DNA of 64,000 bases from Hyphomicrobiales bacterium (lineage in GTDB: Bacteria; Pseudomonadota; Alphaproteobacteria; Rhizobiales; Beijerinckiaceae): NCBI GenBank assembly GCA_027484655.1, contig JAIXSM010000039.1:1-64000 (forward strand). Reading direction: 5' to 3'. Of this stretch, positions 17,621 through 25,308 are shown piece after piece. Each line of letters starts with the position of its first letter. The first letter of the stretch is position 1. The position numbers were made by a program, and so were the translations under genes. The notes beneath the pieces were generated by a model that was not told the origin of the DNA, did not search any database, and was given only the letters and a program-made list of their open reading frames with translations.

Positions 17621-19879
17621 ATGGGCCGGGAGTTTTCGGCGATCAGGGCGTTGGCGCAAGCGCGGCCCGCCTGGCTTGGGGCCGGGCAGGGGGTGTCTGC
17701 GCGACCGGATCCGTGGCTTGACCGCGCCCGCGCGGCGCTCGCGGCCATGTGGGCTGGCGAGGCGCACGCCCGGCGCCTGTTTCTCTGGCTGCCGGTTTTC
17801 TTCGGCGCGGGCGCTATAGGCTACTTTACGGCGGAACGGGAGCCGCCCCTCTGGCCTGCGCTTCTCGTTGCGCTCGGGTTCGCGGTCCTGTGCTGGCGGG
17901 CGGCGGCGATGGAGCGGGCGGCGTCCGCGCGCGCTTGCCTTGCGCTTGCGTTCCTCTTCGCCGGCTTTGCTGCCGGCGCCGTGCGCACCATGATGGTCGC
18001 CACGCCGGTGATCGAGCGCACCATGGTCGCCCGCGTGACGGCGTATGTGGAGTCCGTGGATCTGCGACCCGGCGGCGCGCGGCTCATGCTCAGCGTCGCC
18101 GCCATCGAAGGGCTGGCCGCGGACCGTACGCCGGCGCGGGTGCGGGTGAACATGCGCGGGCGCCCCACGTTTGAGGCCGGCGCGAGCATCGCCGCCGCCA
18201 TGCGTTTGTCGCCGCCGCCGGCGAGTTCGGTTCCCGGCGGATATGACTTCGCCCGTGAGGCCTACTTCCGGCGCATCGGCGCCGTTGGCAGCGTGTCGTC
18301 GCGGCCGGAAATCGTCGCGGCGATTCCGGTGGGCGCCGCGACCAGCCTCAAAGCCGGCATCGATCGCGCGCGCAACGCCTTGACCGAGCGCATCGCGACG
18401 GTGATCGGCGGGCCGCAAGGGGCCGTGGCGGCGGCCCTCGTCACCGGCAAGCGCGGGCTCATTCCCGAAGAGACGAACGAGGCGCTGCGCGCCGCCGGCA
18501 TCTACCACGTCGTCTCGATTTCCGGCCTGCACATGATGCTGGCCGCCGGCCTCTTTCTGTGGAGCCTGCGGGCGCTGCTGGCGCTGTTTCCAGCCGTTGC
18601 GCTGCGCAGACCCATCAAGAAATGGGCGGCCGCCTTCGCCATGGCCGGCGCCGTGGCCTACAACCTGTTCTCAGGCTCCGAGGTCGCCACCGAGCGCGCC
18701 ATGATCATGGTGCTCGTCATGCTCGGCGCTATCCTCGTAGACCGGCCAGCGGTCTCCATGCGCAATCTCGCTGTGGCGGCGCTCATCGTGCTGGTGCGGG
18801 AGCCCTCAGCGATCCTGGGTCCATCGTTCCAGATGTCGTTTGCGGCGGTGGCGGCGATGACCGCGCTTTACGAACGGCGCCCCGGCCTTGAGCCCGCGGA
18901 TAGGCGCGAGGCGCCCCCGGGCGTGTTCGACAGGGCGCGGGTGTTCCTCGGCGCCATGGTGGCGACGACGCTCGTCGCCTCCCTCGCGACCGATCCGTTT
19001 GGCGCGTTCCACTTCAACCGCATCGCGCTCTACGGGCTGATTGGCAACGCGCTGGCGTTGCCGCTCGTCGAGTTCGTGGTCATGCCGGCCGCGTTGATCG
19101 GCGTTGTGGCCAACCTGTTCGGTCTCGATGGGCCGGTGTGGAGCGTCATGGGCTGGGGCGTGGCCTTCATGCTCCAGGTCGCAGACTGGGTCGCTGCGCT
19201 GCCGGGCGCGGTGCGGATGGTGCATTCCTTCGGCGGCGGAGCGCTGCTGCTGATGACCCTCGGGCTCGTATGGCTCACGCTCTGGCAGAGCGCGATCCGG
19301 TGGCTCGGGATCGTCTTCGCTGTCGCGGGGCTGGCGCTGGCCGTCCGCGCGCCGCAGCCCGATCTGGTGACGGACCCGCGCGGGCAGGCGCTCGCCTATC
19401 GCGGCGAGGATGGGCGCCTGCACGCGCTTGCGCCGCGCGGCGACGCGTTCGCCGTGGCCCAGTGGCTCGCTGGCGACGCCGATCCCCGCACGGCCGAGCG
19501 GCGGGGCGCGCCGCTTGATGGCCGCTGCGACCGCTTGGGCTGCGTGGGTCGCCTGCACGACGGGCGTCGCATCGCGCTGGTTCTCGACCGGCGCGCGCTG
19601 GCGGAGGATTGCGCCCGCGCCGCCATCGTCGTTACACGGCTCGCCGTTGGCGATGCCTGCCCTGGCCCGGCGCTTGTGATGGATCAGGCGTTCTTCGCAG
19701 CGCGCGGGGCAGCCCGCGTGTTCGCTACGGGCGGCGAATTGCGGCTGGAGACGGCGCGCACGCCGGGAACCGACCGGCCTTGGTCGCCAGCGCCAGCGCG
19801 GCCCCGCGCGCCGGAGCCGACGTTCGCGCCGGCGGACGAGGAGTCCGCCGCCGCCGATGTTTTTGAGGTGCTCGATTGA
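17621..19879 (+). CDS. comEC: ComEC/Rec2 family DNA-uptake channel protein
   Basis: 752 aa polytopic membrane protein. An N-terminal DUF4131-like soluble/membrane region (about 50-210) is followed by the competence domain with the signature VVSISGLHMMLAAG, SGSEVATERAMIMV and the DPFGAFHFNRIALYGLIGNALALPLVEFVVMP region. The C-terminal tail (from about 570) lacks the metallo-beta-lactamase domain with its HxHxDH motif found in many Firmicutes ComEC, as is usual in this class. It would transport single-stranded DNA across the inner membrane if competence genes exist elsewhere. The gltA-gltX-comEC order is conserved, but lexA, often next, is absent. Confidence 0.88.
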   Translation: MGREFSAIRALAQARPAWLGAGQGVSARPDPWLDRARAALAAMWAGEAHARRLFLWLPVFFGAGAIGYFTAEREPPLWPALLVALGFAVLCWRAAAMERAASARACLALAFLFAGFAAGAVRTMMVATPVIERTMVARVTAYVESVDLRPGGARLMLSVAAIEGLAADRTPARVRVNMRGRPTFEAGASIAAAMRLSPPPASSVPGGYDFAREAYFRRIGAVGSVSSRPEIVAAIPVGAATSLKAGIDRARNALTERIATVIGGPQGAVAAALVTGKRGLIPEETNEALRAAGIYHVVSISGLHMMLAAGLFLWSLRALLALFPAVALRRPIKKWAAAFAMAGAVAYNLFSGSEVATERAMIMVLVMLGAILVDRPAVSMRNLAVAALIVLVREPSAILGPSFQMSFAAVAAMTALYERRPGLEPADRREAPPGVFDRARVFLGAMVATTLVASLATDPFGAFHFNRIALYGLIGNALALPLVEFVVMPAALIGVVANLFGLDGPVWSVMGWGVAFMLQVADWVAALPGAVRMVHSFGGGALLLMTLGLVWLTLWQSAIRWLGIVFAVAGLALAVRAPQPDLVTDPRGQALAYRGEDGRLHALAPRGDAFAVAQWLAGDADPRTAERRGAPLDGRCDRLGCVGRLHDGRRIALVLDRRALAEDCARAAIVVTRLAVGDACPGPALVMDQAFFAARGAARVFATGGELRLETARTPGTDRPWSPAPARPRAPEPTFAPADEESAAADVFEVLD

Positions 19880-19889
19880 GAGCGCGCGC

Positions 19890-20624
19890 TCACGCTTTGC
19901 GCAGCAGGTCCACCCTAAAAACCTGGTCGAACGCGAGCTTCCCGTCCTCCTTGTCGGCCAGCGTCTCAAAGGTGCGCTTCACGCCTTCCGGGTCCGCCTC
20001 GAACTTCGCGGCCCGGCGGGCGTCGCGATCGAGCTGGTCCTCTTTCCATGCGTCGAAAGAGTCGAAAGCGCGACGCGAGCGGTAGAGAATTTCGCGCACG
20101 CGCGAGAGCCCCGCGCCAAGCGATCCGTTGAGCGCGACCCACGCGTCCGTGCGCACCACGGTCTCGTCGTTCACGAACTTCGTCGCTTCGTGATAATGGC
20201 CCGCCGCCACCGGCTCCATCACATAGAGAACGCCGCCGGGCGTCAGCACCCGCATCGCCTCGGCGATGGCGCGGGCGGCGTCGGGCATGTGGTGCAGCGA
20301 GTTCGAGAAGATCACCACGTCGAAATGGGCGTCCGGCCAGGGCAGGGCGTCGGCGGAGCCCACGTGGAAGTCCACCTTCGCGCCCTCCGCCTGCGCGGCT
20401 GCGCGCGCCTTGAGGATCGACTTTTCCTTCACGTCGATCCCGGAGACCTCGCCGATGAACGCAGTCAGCCCACGGGTGAACTTGCCTTCGCCGCAGCCGA
20501 TGTCGAGCGCGCGCTGGCGGCCGTCCCCCAGCAGTTCGCGGGCAAACTTCGTGTTGGCGCCCAGCGGCAGGGCGCGGATTTCGGCGTCGGTGGGCGCAAG
20601 CGCCCGTCTTATGGCGTCATCCAA
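19890..20624 (-). CDS. Class I SAM-dependent methyltransferase
   Basis: 244 aa. The methyltransferase core (type 11) shows motif I ALDIGCGEGKFTRGL, the acidic residue after beta2 (GIDVKEK), DALPWPDAHFDVVIFSNSLHHM for motif II, and LTPGGVLYVMEPV for motif III. The start is a TTG at 20624, chosen because GGAGG lies eight bases upstream; no ATG is in frame nearby. The C-terminal part (RAFDSFDAWKEDQLDRDARRA) is helical and charged, of unknown role. It is convergent with comEC and divergent from the PanB-like gene. Substrate unknown. Confidence 0.8.
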   Translation of the reverse strand: MDDAIRRALAPTDAEIRALPLGANTKFARELLGDGRQRALDIGCGEGKFTRGLTAFIGEVSGIDVKEKSILKARAAAQAEGAKVDFHVGSADALPWPDAHFDVVIFSNSLHHMPDAARAIAEAMRVLTPGGVLYVMEPVAAGHYHEATKFVNDETVVRTDAWVALNGSLGAGLSRVREILYRSRRAFDSFDAWKEDQLDRDARRAAKFEADPEGVKRTFETLADKEDGKLAFDQVFRVDLLRKA

Positions 20625-20678
20625 AGCGATTTCCTCCGTATTAGCTTTGCCTTACCTAGCTGGCGCGGGAGCCCCGCG

Positions 20679-20726
20679 CAATCCGGCAAGCAATCCGGCA
20701 AGCAGTGCGGCAAGCAATGCGCCAAG
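20679..20726. repeat. Four tandem 12-bp repeats in a divergent promoter region
   Basis: CAATCCGGCAAG (20679-20690) is repeated exactly at 20691-20702, then as CAGTGCGGCAAG (20703-20714) and CAATGCGCCAAG (20715-20726). The array lies between the methyltransferase start (20624) and the PanB-like start (20801), about 75 bases upstream of the latter, where it could bind a regulator or simply be slippage-prone DNA. Confidence 0.85.
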
Positions 20727-20800
20727 ATTGACGCCTCCACGCCGCCCGGCCCATAAGGCGAGAGGCGCCCACAAGCGGCGGGAAACAAGCGAGGAGCGAC

Positions 20801-21619
20801 ATGTCCGAGGCTTACGAAACCATCACCATTCCCCTGATCCAGCAGAGGAAGCGGGAAGGCAAGAAGAGCATCGGCGTCGTCGCCTGGGATTATCCCACGA
20901 CGCGCTTCGCGGACCTCGCAGGCGCCGATTTCATCGTGGTGGGCGATTCCGTCGGCGTGAACCTGTGGGGCCATGCGACGCCGCTGGAAGTGACGCTCGA
21001 TGAGATTCTCATCTGCTGCAAGGCGGTGCGCCGCGCCACCGAGCGCATGGTCGTCTCTTGCGACATGCCCTACGGCCCCGTGCAGGAGGGGCTTTCCAGC
21101 GCCATGAAGGCGGCCGTGCGCATCATCAAGGAAGGCGGCGCCGACATGATCAAGGTGGACGCCGCGGCGAACCACCCGGACGTGGTGAAGGCGATGGCGC
21201 AGGCGGGCATCCCGGTGTTCGCGCAGTTCGGCCTCACCCCGCAGACGGCGCTGAAGTATGGCATCCCGTACTCCGCGCAGAACTCATCCGCCGCCGTCGC
21301 CATGGAGCAGGCCGCCGCCCGTCTCGTGGAAGAAGCGCAGATGCTGGAGGAATGCGGCGCCGTGGCGCTCGACTTCACCAACTCCGGGCCCGTGGCGGGC
21401 GAGGCGGTGACGAAGGCCGTGAAAATCCCCTGCATCGGCGGTTTCGGCGGCGGCCCATGGCTCGATGGCCGCGTGCGCCTCGCCCAGACGGTGCTCGGCA
21501 TCGGCGAGAAGTGGATCAACTCGAAGACCGACACCTACTTCAACACCGCGCAGGGCCAGATCGACGCCTTCAAGGCGCTGGTCGCCGATTGCCGCGCCGG
21601 CAAGCAGATCAAGGGCTGA
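20801..21619 (+). CDS. PanB-like protein (ketopantoate hydroxymethyltransferase homologue, altered active site)
   Basis: 272 aa TIM-barrel protein of the PEP mutase/isocitrate lyase superfamily, PanB branch. VVGDSVGVNLWGHAT (Asp49) and SCDMPYG (Asp88) keep the two magnesium-ligand Asp residues, and Lys118 is kept. The third ligand is Asp120 instead of Glu, and the position matching the catalytic Glu181 of E. coli PanB is Thr193 (GAVALDFTNSGP instead of the usual VLExVP). The C-terminal PanB segment GIGAG...DGQ reads GGFGGGPWLDGR. It is therefore unlikely to be the cell's true pantothenate enzyme. GAGGAG precedes the ATG, and the downstream hydrolase starts 15 bases after it. Confidence 0.75.
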   Translation: MSEAYETITIPLIQQRKREGKKSIGVVAWDYPTTRFADLAGADFIVVGDSVGVNLWGHATPLEVTLDEILICCKAVRRATERMVVSCDMPYGPVQEGLSSAMKAAVRIIKEGGADMIKVDAAANHPDVVKAMAQAGIPVFAQFGLTPQTALKYGIPYSAQNSSAAVAMEQAAARLVEEAQMLEECGAVALDFTNSGPVAGEAVTKAVKIPCIGGFGGGPWLDGRVRLAQTVLGIGEKWINSKTDTYFNTAQGQIDAFKALVADCRAGKQIKG

Positions 21620-21633
21620 CGGGGAGACACGCG

Positions 21634-22485
21634 ATGGCTTTCGTCGAGATCGACGGCATCCGCACGCGCTACGAGGTGACGGGCTCCGGCCCGCCGCTGC
21701 TTCTGTTCTCACCCGGCGGCTTCAACGCCGTGGTGGAGCAATGGTCGGGCCTTGGCGTGTACGCGAAGGTGAAGCCGCTGGAGTGGCTGTCGCAGCACTA
21801 CACGTGCATTGCGTTTGATCGGCGCGAGTGCGGCCAGTCGGGTGGGCGCGTGGAGCGCGTCACCTTCCAGCACTATGTGCGCCAGGCGGCGGGCCTGCTC
21901 GATCATTTGCAGATCGAGCGCGCGCACCTCATGGGCGGCTGCATGGGCTGCTCGCCCGTGGCCGCGTTTGCGACCGCTCTGCCCCATCGCGTCAACGCCA
22001 TGGTGCTGTGGTGGCCGACGGGCGGGCCGAAGTACCGCATCTCAAGCCACATGCGCTTCGCCGATCATCTGGGCTTTGTGCAGCGCGAAGGGCTGAAGGG
22101 CGTCGTCGAGCTGGTGCAGCGGGAGGGCAAACCCTTCAACGCCGATCCGCGCGGCGGGCCGTGGGCGGCGGTCATCAAGGCCGATCCCGAGTTCGCTGCG
22201 CGCTACGCGGCGATGGACGTGGAGAAGTACAAGATCCTCGTCGATGGCGTGCTGCGCACCATGTTCGACCGCGACACGGCGGCTGGCGCCGAGCCGGAAG
22301 ACATGATGCAGCTTGATACGCCGGCGCTTGTCGTACCGGGCTATGACTCGTTCCATGGCACGTCGGCCGCGCGTTACCTGCAGGAGTGCCTGCCGAAGTC
22401 GGAGTACTGGGACGCTTCGCTTGAGCAGCAGACCCGCGAGGCCGCGGAAGCGCGGGTGCTGGAGTTTCTGAAGAAGCACGATTGA
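21634..22485 (+). CDS. Alpha/beta-fold hydrolase with Cys at the nucleophile position
   Basis: 283 aa. The fold is recognisable from the strand-loop GPPLLLFSPGGF, FDRRECGQSGG and the nucleophile elbow LMGGCMGCS, where the G-x-Nuc-x-G pattern gives Cys103 rather than the usual Ser. A GYDSFHGTSAARYL segment (Asp238, His241) resembles the D..HP...A motif of some relatives; the common C-terminal catalytic His is otherwise absent except Lys-His-Asp at the end. GGGGAGA lies before the ATG at 21634. It is clearly in an operon with the PanB-like gene, so the two likely act on the same small molecule. Substrate unknown. Confidence 0.8.
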   Translation: MAFVEIDGIRTRYEVTGSGPPLLLFSPGGFNAVVEQWSGLGVYAKVKPLEWLSQHYTCIAFDRRECGQSGGRVERVTFQHYVRQAAGLLDHLQIERAHLMGGCMGCSPVAAFATALPHRVNAMVLWWPTGGPKYRISSHMRFADHLGFVQREGLKGVVELVQREGKPFNADPRGGPWAAVIKADPEFAARYAAMDVEKYKILVDGVLRTMFDRDTAAGAEPEDMMQLDTPALVVPGYDSFHGTSAARYLQECLPKSEYWDASLEQQTREAAEARVLEFLKKHD

Positions 22486-22509
22486 GCGGCGTCACGAGCG
22501 TATATCCCA

Positions 22510-22548
22510 TTGACATATCCCATGCCCGCGCTTATGTTGCGGGCATGG
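22510..22548 (+). promoter_or_regulatory. vapBC promoter with palindromic operator
   Basis: TTGACA (22510-22515) and TATGTT (22533-22538) are 17 bases apart, a good sigma-70 type promoter. The predicted start of transcription falls at or next to the vapB ATG (22545), so the mRNA would be leaderless. A perfect 10-bp inverted repeat CCATGCCCGC (22520-22529) / GCGGGCATGG (22539-22548) covers the spacer, brackets the -10 and reaches the ATG, as expected for an operator bound by the VapBC complex. ATATCCCAT also occurs twice, at 22502 and 22515. Confidence 0.7.
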
Positions 22549-22766
22549 TCCGCACCTCGCTTTTCAAGTCCAATCGCTCGCAGGCCGTCCGGCTGCCCAA
22601 GGACGTCGCCTTTCCCGAGGGCGTGAGGGAGGTCGAGGTTTTCGAGGACGGCAAGAAGCGCGTCATCGTGCCGGTGGGGACGTTGTGGGACGATTTCTTC
22701 GACGCGCCGGGGATCGACCTTCCGGCACGCGAACAGCCTGAGCCCGAGATGCGCGAGCGCCTGTGA
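22545..22766 (+). CDS. vapB: Antitoxin of a VapBC module (VapB/AbrB-like)
   Basis: 73 aa. The N-terminal part MVRTSLFKSNRSQAVRLPKD is the swapped-hairpin AbrB/VapB DNA-binding fold (SQAVRLPK is its hallmark). The acidic/proline-rich C-terminus would wrap the toxin. The ATG at 22545 fits both the family start and the promoter position; the frame is open to 22482 without similarity. There is no ribosome binding site, consistent with a leaderless message. The stop overlaps the toxin start. Confidence 0.85.
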   Translation: MVRTSLFKSNRSQAVRLPKDVAFPEGVREVEVFEDGKKRVIVPVGTLWDDFFDAPGIDLPAREQPEPEMRERL

Positions 22767-23170
22767 TGCTGCGCTCCATGCTGGACACGAACGTCTGCAT
22801 TCGCGTGCTGCGCGACCGCCCGCCGCATTTGCGGGCCCGGTTCAACGCGGAGGCGGACGGGCTGTGCATTTCCACCGTTGTGTTGATGGAGCTTCTCCAT
22901 GGGGCGGCGCGCTCTGCGCGTCCTGTGGAGAATCGCCGCGAGGTGGAGAGGTTCGCTGCACGGCTGGAGGTTCTCGCGTTCGATGGGGAGGCCGCAGCCC
23001 ACGCCGCTGATATTCGCGCGGCGTTGGAGCGGCGGGGACAGGTGATCGGCGCATACGACACGCAGATCGCAGGCCACGCCCGCAGTCGCGGGCTGGTGGT
23101 GGTTACATCCAAACTCGGCGAGTTCCTGCGCGTGGAGGGACTGCGTTGCGAGGACTGGTTCACCGCGTGA
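22766..23170 (+). CDS. vapC: VapC-type PIN-domain ribonuclease toxin
   Basis: 134 aa PIN domain, a Mg2+-dependent RNase that in characterised cases cuts tRNA or rRNA. The acidic cluster is present: Asp7 (MLDTNVCI), Glu42 (VLMELLHG) and Asp98 (GAYDTQIAGHA); the C-terminus VVVTSKLGEFLRVEGLRCEDWF follows the family pattern. Start is the ATG sharing one base with the vapB stop (TGATG); a GTG three bases earlier is also possible. The catalytic residues look intact, so the toxin should be active. Confidence 0.88.
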   Translation: MLRSMLDTNVCIRVLRDRPPHLRARFNAEADGLCISTVVLMELLHGAARSARPVENRREVERFAARLEVLAFDGEAAAHAADIRAALERRGQVIGAYDTQIAGHARSRGLVVVTSKLGEFLRVEGLRCEDWFTA

Positions 23171-23198
23171 TGACATCAACCGAGCGGAGGCGGCGGCG

Positions 23199-23546
23199 TT
23201 GACCACGATCTACGGCATCAAGGCGTGCGACACGATGAAGAAGGCTCGCGACTGGCTCGACGGGAGCGGGATCGCGTACGTCTTACATGATTACAAGTCG
23301 CAAGGGATCACCCGCGCGCATCTGGAGCGCTGGGTGCAGGCGAAAGGCTGGGAGACGGTGCTGAACCGGGCTGGAACCACATTCCGCAAGCTGCCCGACG
23401 CTGACAAGGCGAACGTCGATGCGCGCAAGGCCATCGACCTGATGCTCGCGCAGCCGTCCATGGTGAAGCGGCCGGTGCTGGAGCGCGGCGGCGAGATCAT
23501 CGTCGGTTTCAAGCCGGAGATCTACGCCAAGGCGTTTGGCGCATAG
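23199..23546 (+). CDS. ArsC/Spx-like thioredoxin-fold protein (YffB type)
   Basis: 115 aa. The thioredoxin-like ArsC family pattern begins TTIYGIKACDTMKKARDWLD, with a single N-terminal Cys, and ends in KRPVLERGGEIIVGF, the conserved Arg-Pro segment. The single-Cys pattern matches YffB/Spx-like proteins rather than a classical arsenate reductase. Start is TTG at 23199 with GGAGG at 23186-23190. No ars genes are nearby, so arsenate reduction should not be assumed; a glutathione-dependent reductase role is conjecture. Confidence 0.82.
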   Translation: MTTIYGIKACDTMKKARDWLDGSGIAYVLHDYKSQGITRAHLERWVQAKGWETVLNRAGTTFRKLPDADKANVDARKAIDLMLAQPSMVKRPVLERGGEIIVGFKPEIYAKAFGA

Positions 23547-23555
23547 TCGGATATG

Positions 23556-23583
23556 AGGGCGCTCCGGAGACCGTGAGCGCCCT
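23556..23583. terminator. Hairpin between convergent genes
   Basis: AGGGCGCTC (23556-23564) and GAGCGCCCT (23575-23583) form a perfect 9-bp stem between the YffB-like gene and the convergent pseudoprotease. There is no T-run on either side, so termination efficiency is uncertain. Confidence 0.45.
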
Positions 23584-23591
23584 GCGCGCCG

Positions 23592-24566
23592 TCAGTGCAG
23601 GCGTGGCGCCTTGAACATGCGCGAGCGGTCCGTGGATGCGACGCGCGTCTCAAACGTGCGTCCTTCGCGGTGGATGGTGAGCGGTATCTCAACCCCCGCA
23701 TCGCCCTGCGCGCGGATCAGCCGGTAGAAAGAGGCGAGCGAAGACACAGGCTCTCCCGCCACGCAGACGATGATGTCGCCGTTGCGAATGTCGGCCTTGC
23801 GGGCGGGGCCACGCTGGCTTCGTCCCACCACGACCACCCGGTCCTCCATTTCCGAGGCGTAGACGCCGAGCCATGGCCTTGGCGCCTGCTGGCGTCGTCC
23901 CAGCGTGGTCAGCTCGTCCAGAATGGGCTTGAGGAGATCGATTGGCACGACCATGTTGAGGTGGCCGGTGTCCTCATCCTCCCCCTGTTCCAGATGCAGG
24001 GAGCCGATGCCGATCAACTCGCCCTTCTGATCGATCACCGCCGTGCCGCCCCAGTTTGGATGGGCGGGGAGGGTGTAGATCGCCTCGTCGAGCACGTACT
24101 CCCAATAGCCGGCGAATTCCTGCTTGGCCACGATCCGCGCGGCGACCGACTTCTCGCGGCCCCCTGCGCCCGCCACCACGACAGGGTCTCCCACCCGCGC
24201 GCTGGCGGATGAGCCAATCCGCAGGGCCGGCAGGTCAAGACGGGCCAGCGCCTGCACAAGGCCGAAACCCGTCTCCTGGTCGTAGGCGAGCATATGGCCG
24301 GGGAAGGTCCGCCCGTCGTTGGCGCGCAGCCAGATCTCCTCCGCCTCGGTGATGAGGTAGCCGATGGTGAGAACCAGCCCGTCCTCACGGATCAGCACGC
24401 CGTTGCCGGAGCGATCCGACCCCAGCGTCTCCGCGGTGAAGGCGTCCTCCGGGACATGGGAGGTCAGCGTGAGCACGGAGGAGAGCGCTGTTTCGAGATC
24501 GAAAGCATAATCCTCCGCCTTGGGCTGAAGGCCCGGCGGAATCCGCCACTCCGGCTGCGTCGCCAT
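23592..24566 (-). CDS. DegP/HtrA-like pseudoprotease with PDZ domain
   Basis: 324 aa from the ATG at 24566, selected because GGAG lies nine bases upstream; earlier ATGs at 24581 and 24599 are in frame with poorer sites. Residues 25-215 follow the S1C trypsin fold and 228-311 form a PDZ domain (WLGVYASEME...ADIRNGDIIVCVAGEPV). All three catalytic positions differ: Tyr70 for His in LTIGYLI, Gly100 for Asp in ETGFGLV, Trp172 for Ser in PNWGGT. No signal peptide is seen, so it would be cytosolic. Most likely a binding or scaffold protein, not a protease. Confidence 0.8.
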   Translation of the reverse strand: MATQPEWRIPPGLQPKAEDYAFDLETALSSVLTLTSHVPEDAFTAETLGSDRSGNGVLIREDGLVLTIGYLITEAEEIWLRANDGRTFPGHMLAYDQETGFGLVQALARLDLPALRIGSSASARVGDPVVVAGAGGREKSVAARIVAKQEFAGYWEYVLDEAIYTLPAHPNWGGTAVIDQKGELIGIGSLHLEQGEDEDTGHLNMVVPIDLLKPILDELTTLGRRQQAPRPWLGVYASEMEDRVVVVGRSQRGPARKADIRNGDIIVCVAGEPVSSLASFYRLIRAQGDAGVEIPLTIHREGRTFETRVASTDRSRMFKAPRLH

Positions 24567-24758
24567 AAACTTGTGCTCCATATCGCCTAGCCGGCTCATA
24601 ATAGAACCGGAGCGCCTTCGGCTCCAAGCTCCGCAGGCGCCAGGGGTCAACGCGCGGATCGGGAGCAAATGTTCCGCACGCCGCTGGTCAGCTTCCGGAG
24701 GGATCAGCCTGAATGGATCAGGCCGATCCTTCCCGTGTGGATTGCGCTCTGGAGCGCC

Positions 24759-25211
24759 TCAGCGGCAAACCTGGACAGGAAACACGCCCCGATAGACGCC
24801 CTGGCTGTTGAACAGGCGCTCGGACGTCTGGAAGCAGTAGGGCTGCCGGTGATACCCGGCGGACGCGGGATAGTAGCCCGACCCTGCATAGACCGGCGCC
24901 GGACGCGCGTGGCCCCAGTACGAGTGATCCACATGCTGGTAGCTGTGGTGCACGCGGGGGCGGCTGACGGCCGCAGCCACCACGCCGCCGACGACTGCGC
25001 CCGCAACCGCGCCGGCGACCAGGGCGCGGCGTTGGTCCCGTCGCGCGTGCCTGCGGGGCGCTGGCGCCCACTGATGGACCACGGGACCAGCGACGCCGTA
25101 GTGACGATGCGCGCCGGGGCCGTTGTAGTAAATGGAGCCGGACGCCTGCGCCGCATCCGGCGACGCCAACGCGCCAAGGCCGGCGACACTGAGAATCAGA
25201 AATGGACGCAT
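24759..25211 (-). CDS. Small secreted protein with glycine-zipper segment
   Basis: 150 aa from the ATG at 25211 (MRPFLILSVAGLGALASPDAAQA, a clear signal peptide). The mature part is rich in His, Tyr, Arg and Pro, with a glycine-zipper-like stretch ALVAGAVAGAVVGGVVAAAV around the middle and two Cys near the C-terminus (YCFQ, VQVCR). The frame continues to an ATG at 25253. This type is common among periplasmic or surface proteins of Hyphomicrobiales; no function can be assigned. Confidence 0.6.
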   Translation of the reverse strand: MRPFLILSVAGLGALASPDAAQASGSIYYNGPGAHRHYGVAGPVVHQWAPAPRRHARRDQRRALVAGAVAGAVVGGVVAAAVSRPRVHHSYQHVDHSYWGHARPAPVYAGSGYYPASAGYHRQPYCFQTSERLFNSQGVYRGVFPVQVCR

Positions 25212-25308
25212 GGTGAAATGATCCCGATGAAACGACCGCATCTGCTCCACCATGCCCCGACGGGACGCCGGAGTCGATAGGTCAAGATCAAGTTAATGCG
25301 ACGCAGGG

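Noticed and set aside
23199-23546. Arsenate reductase
   Set aside because: Single N-terminal Cys and the lack of ars genes fit the YffB/Spx-like branch; arsenic function is not supported.
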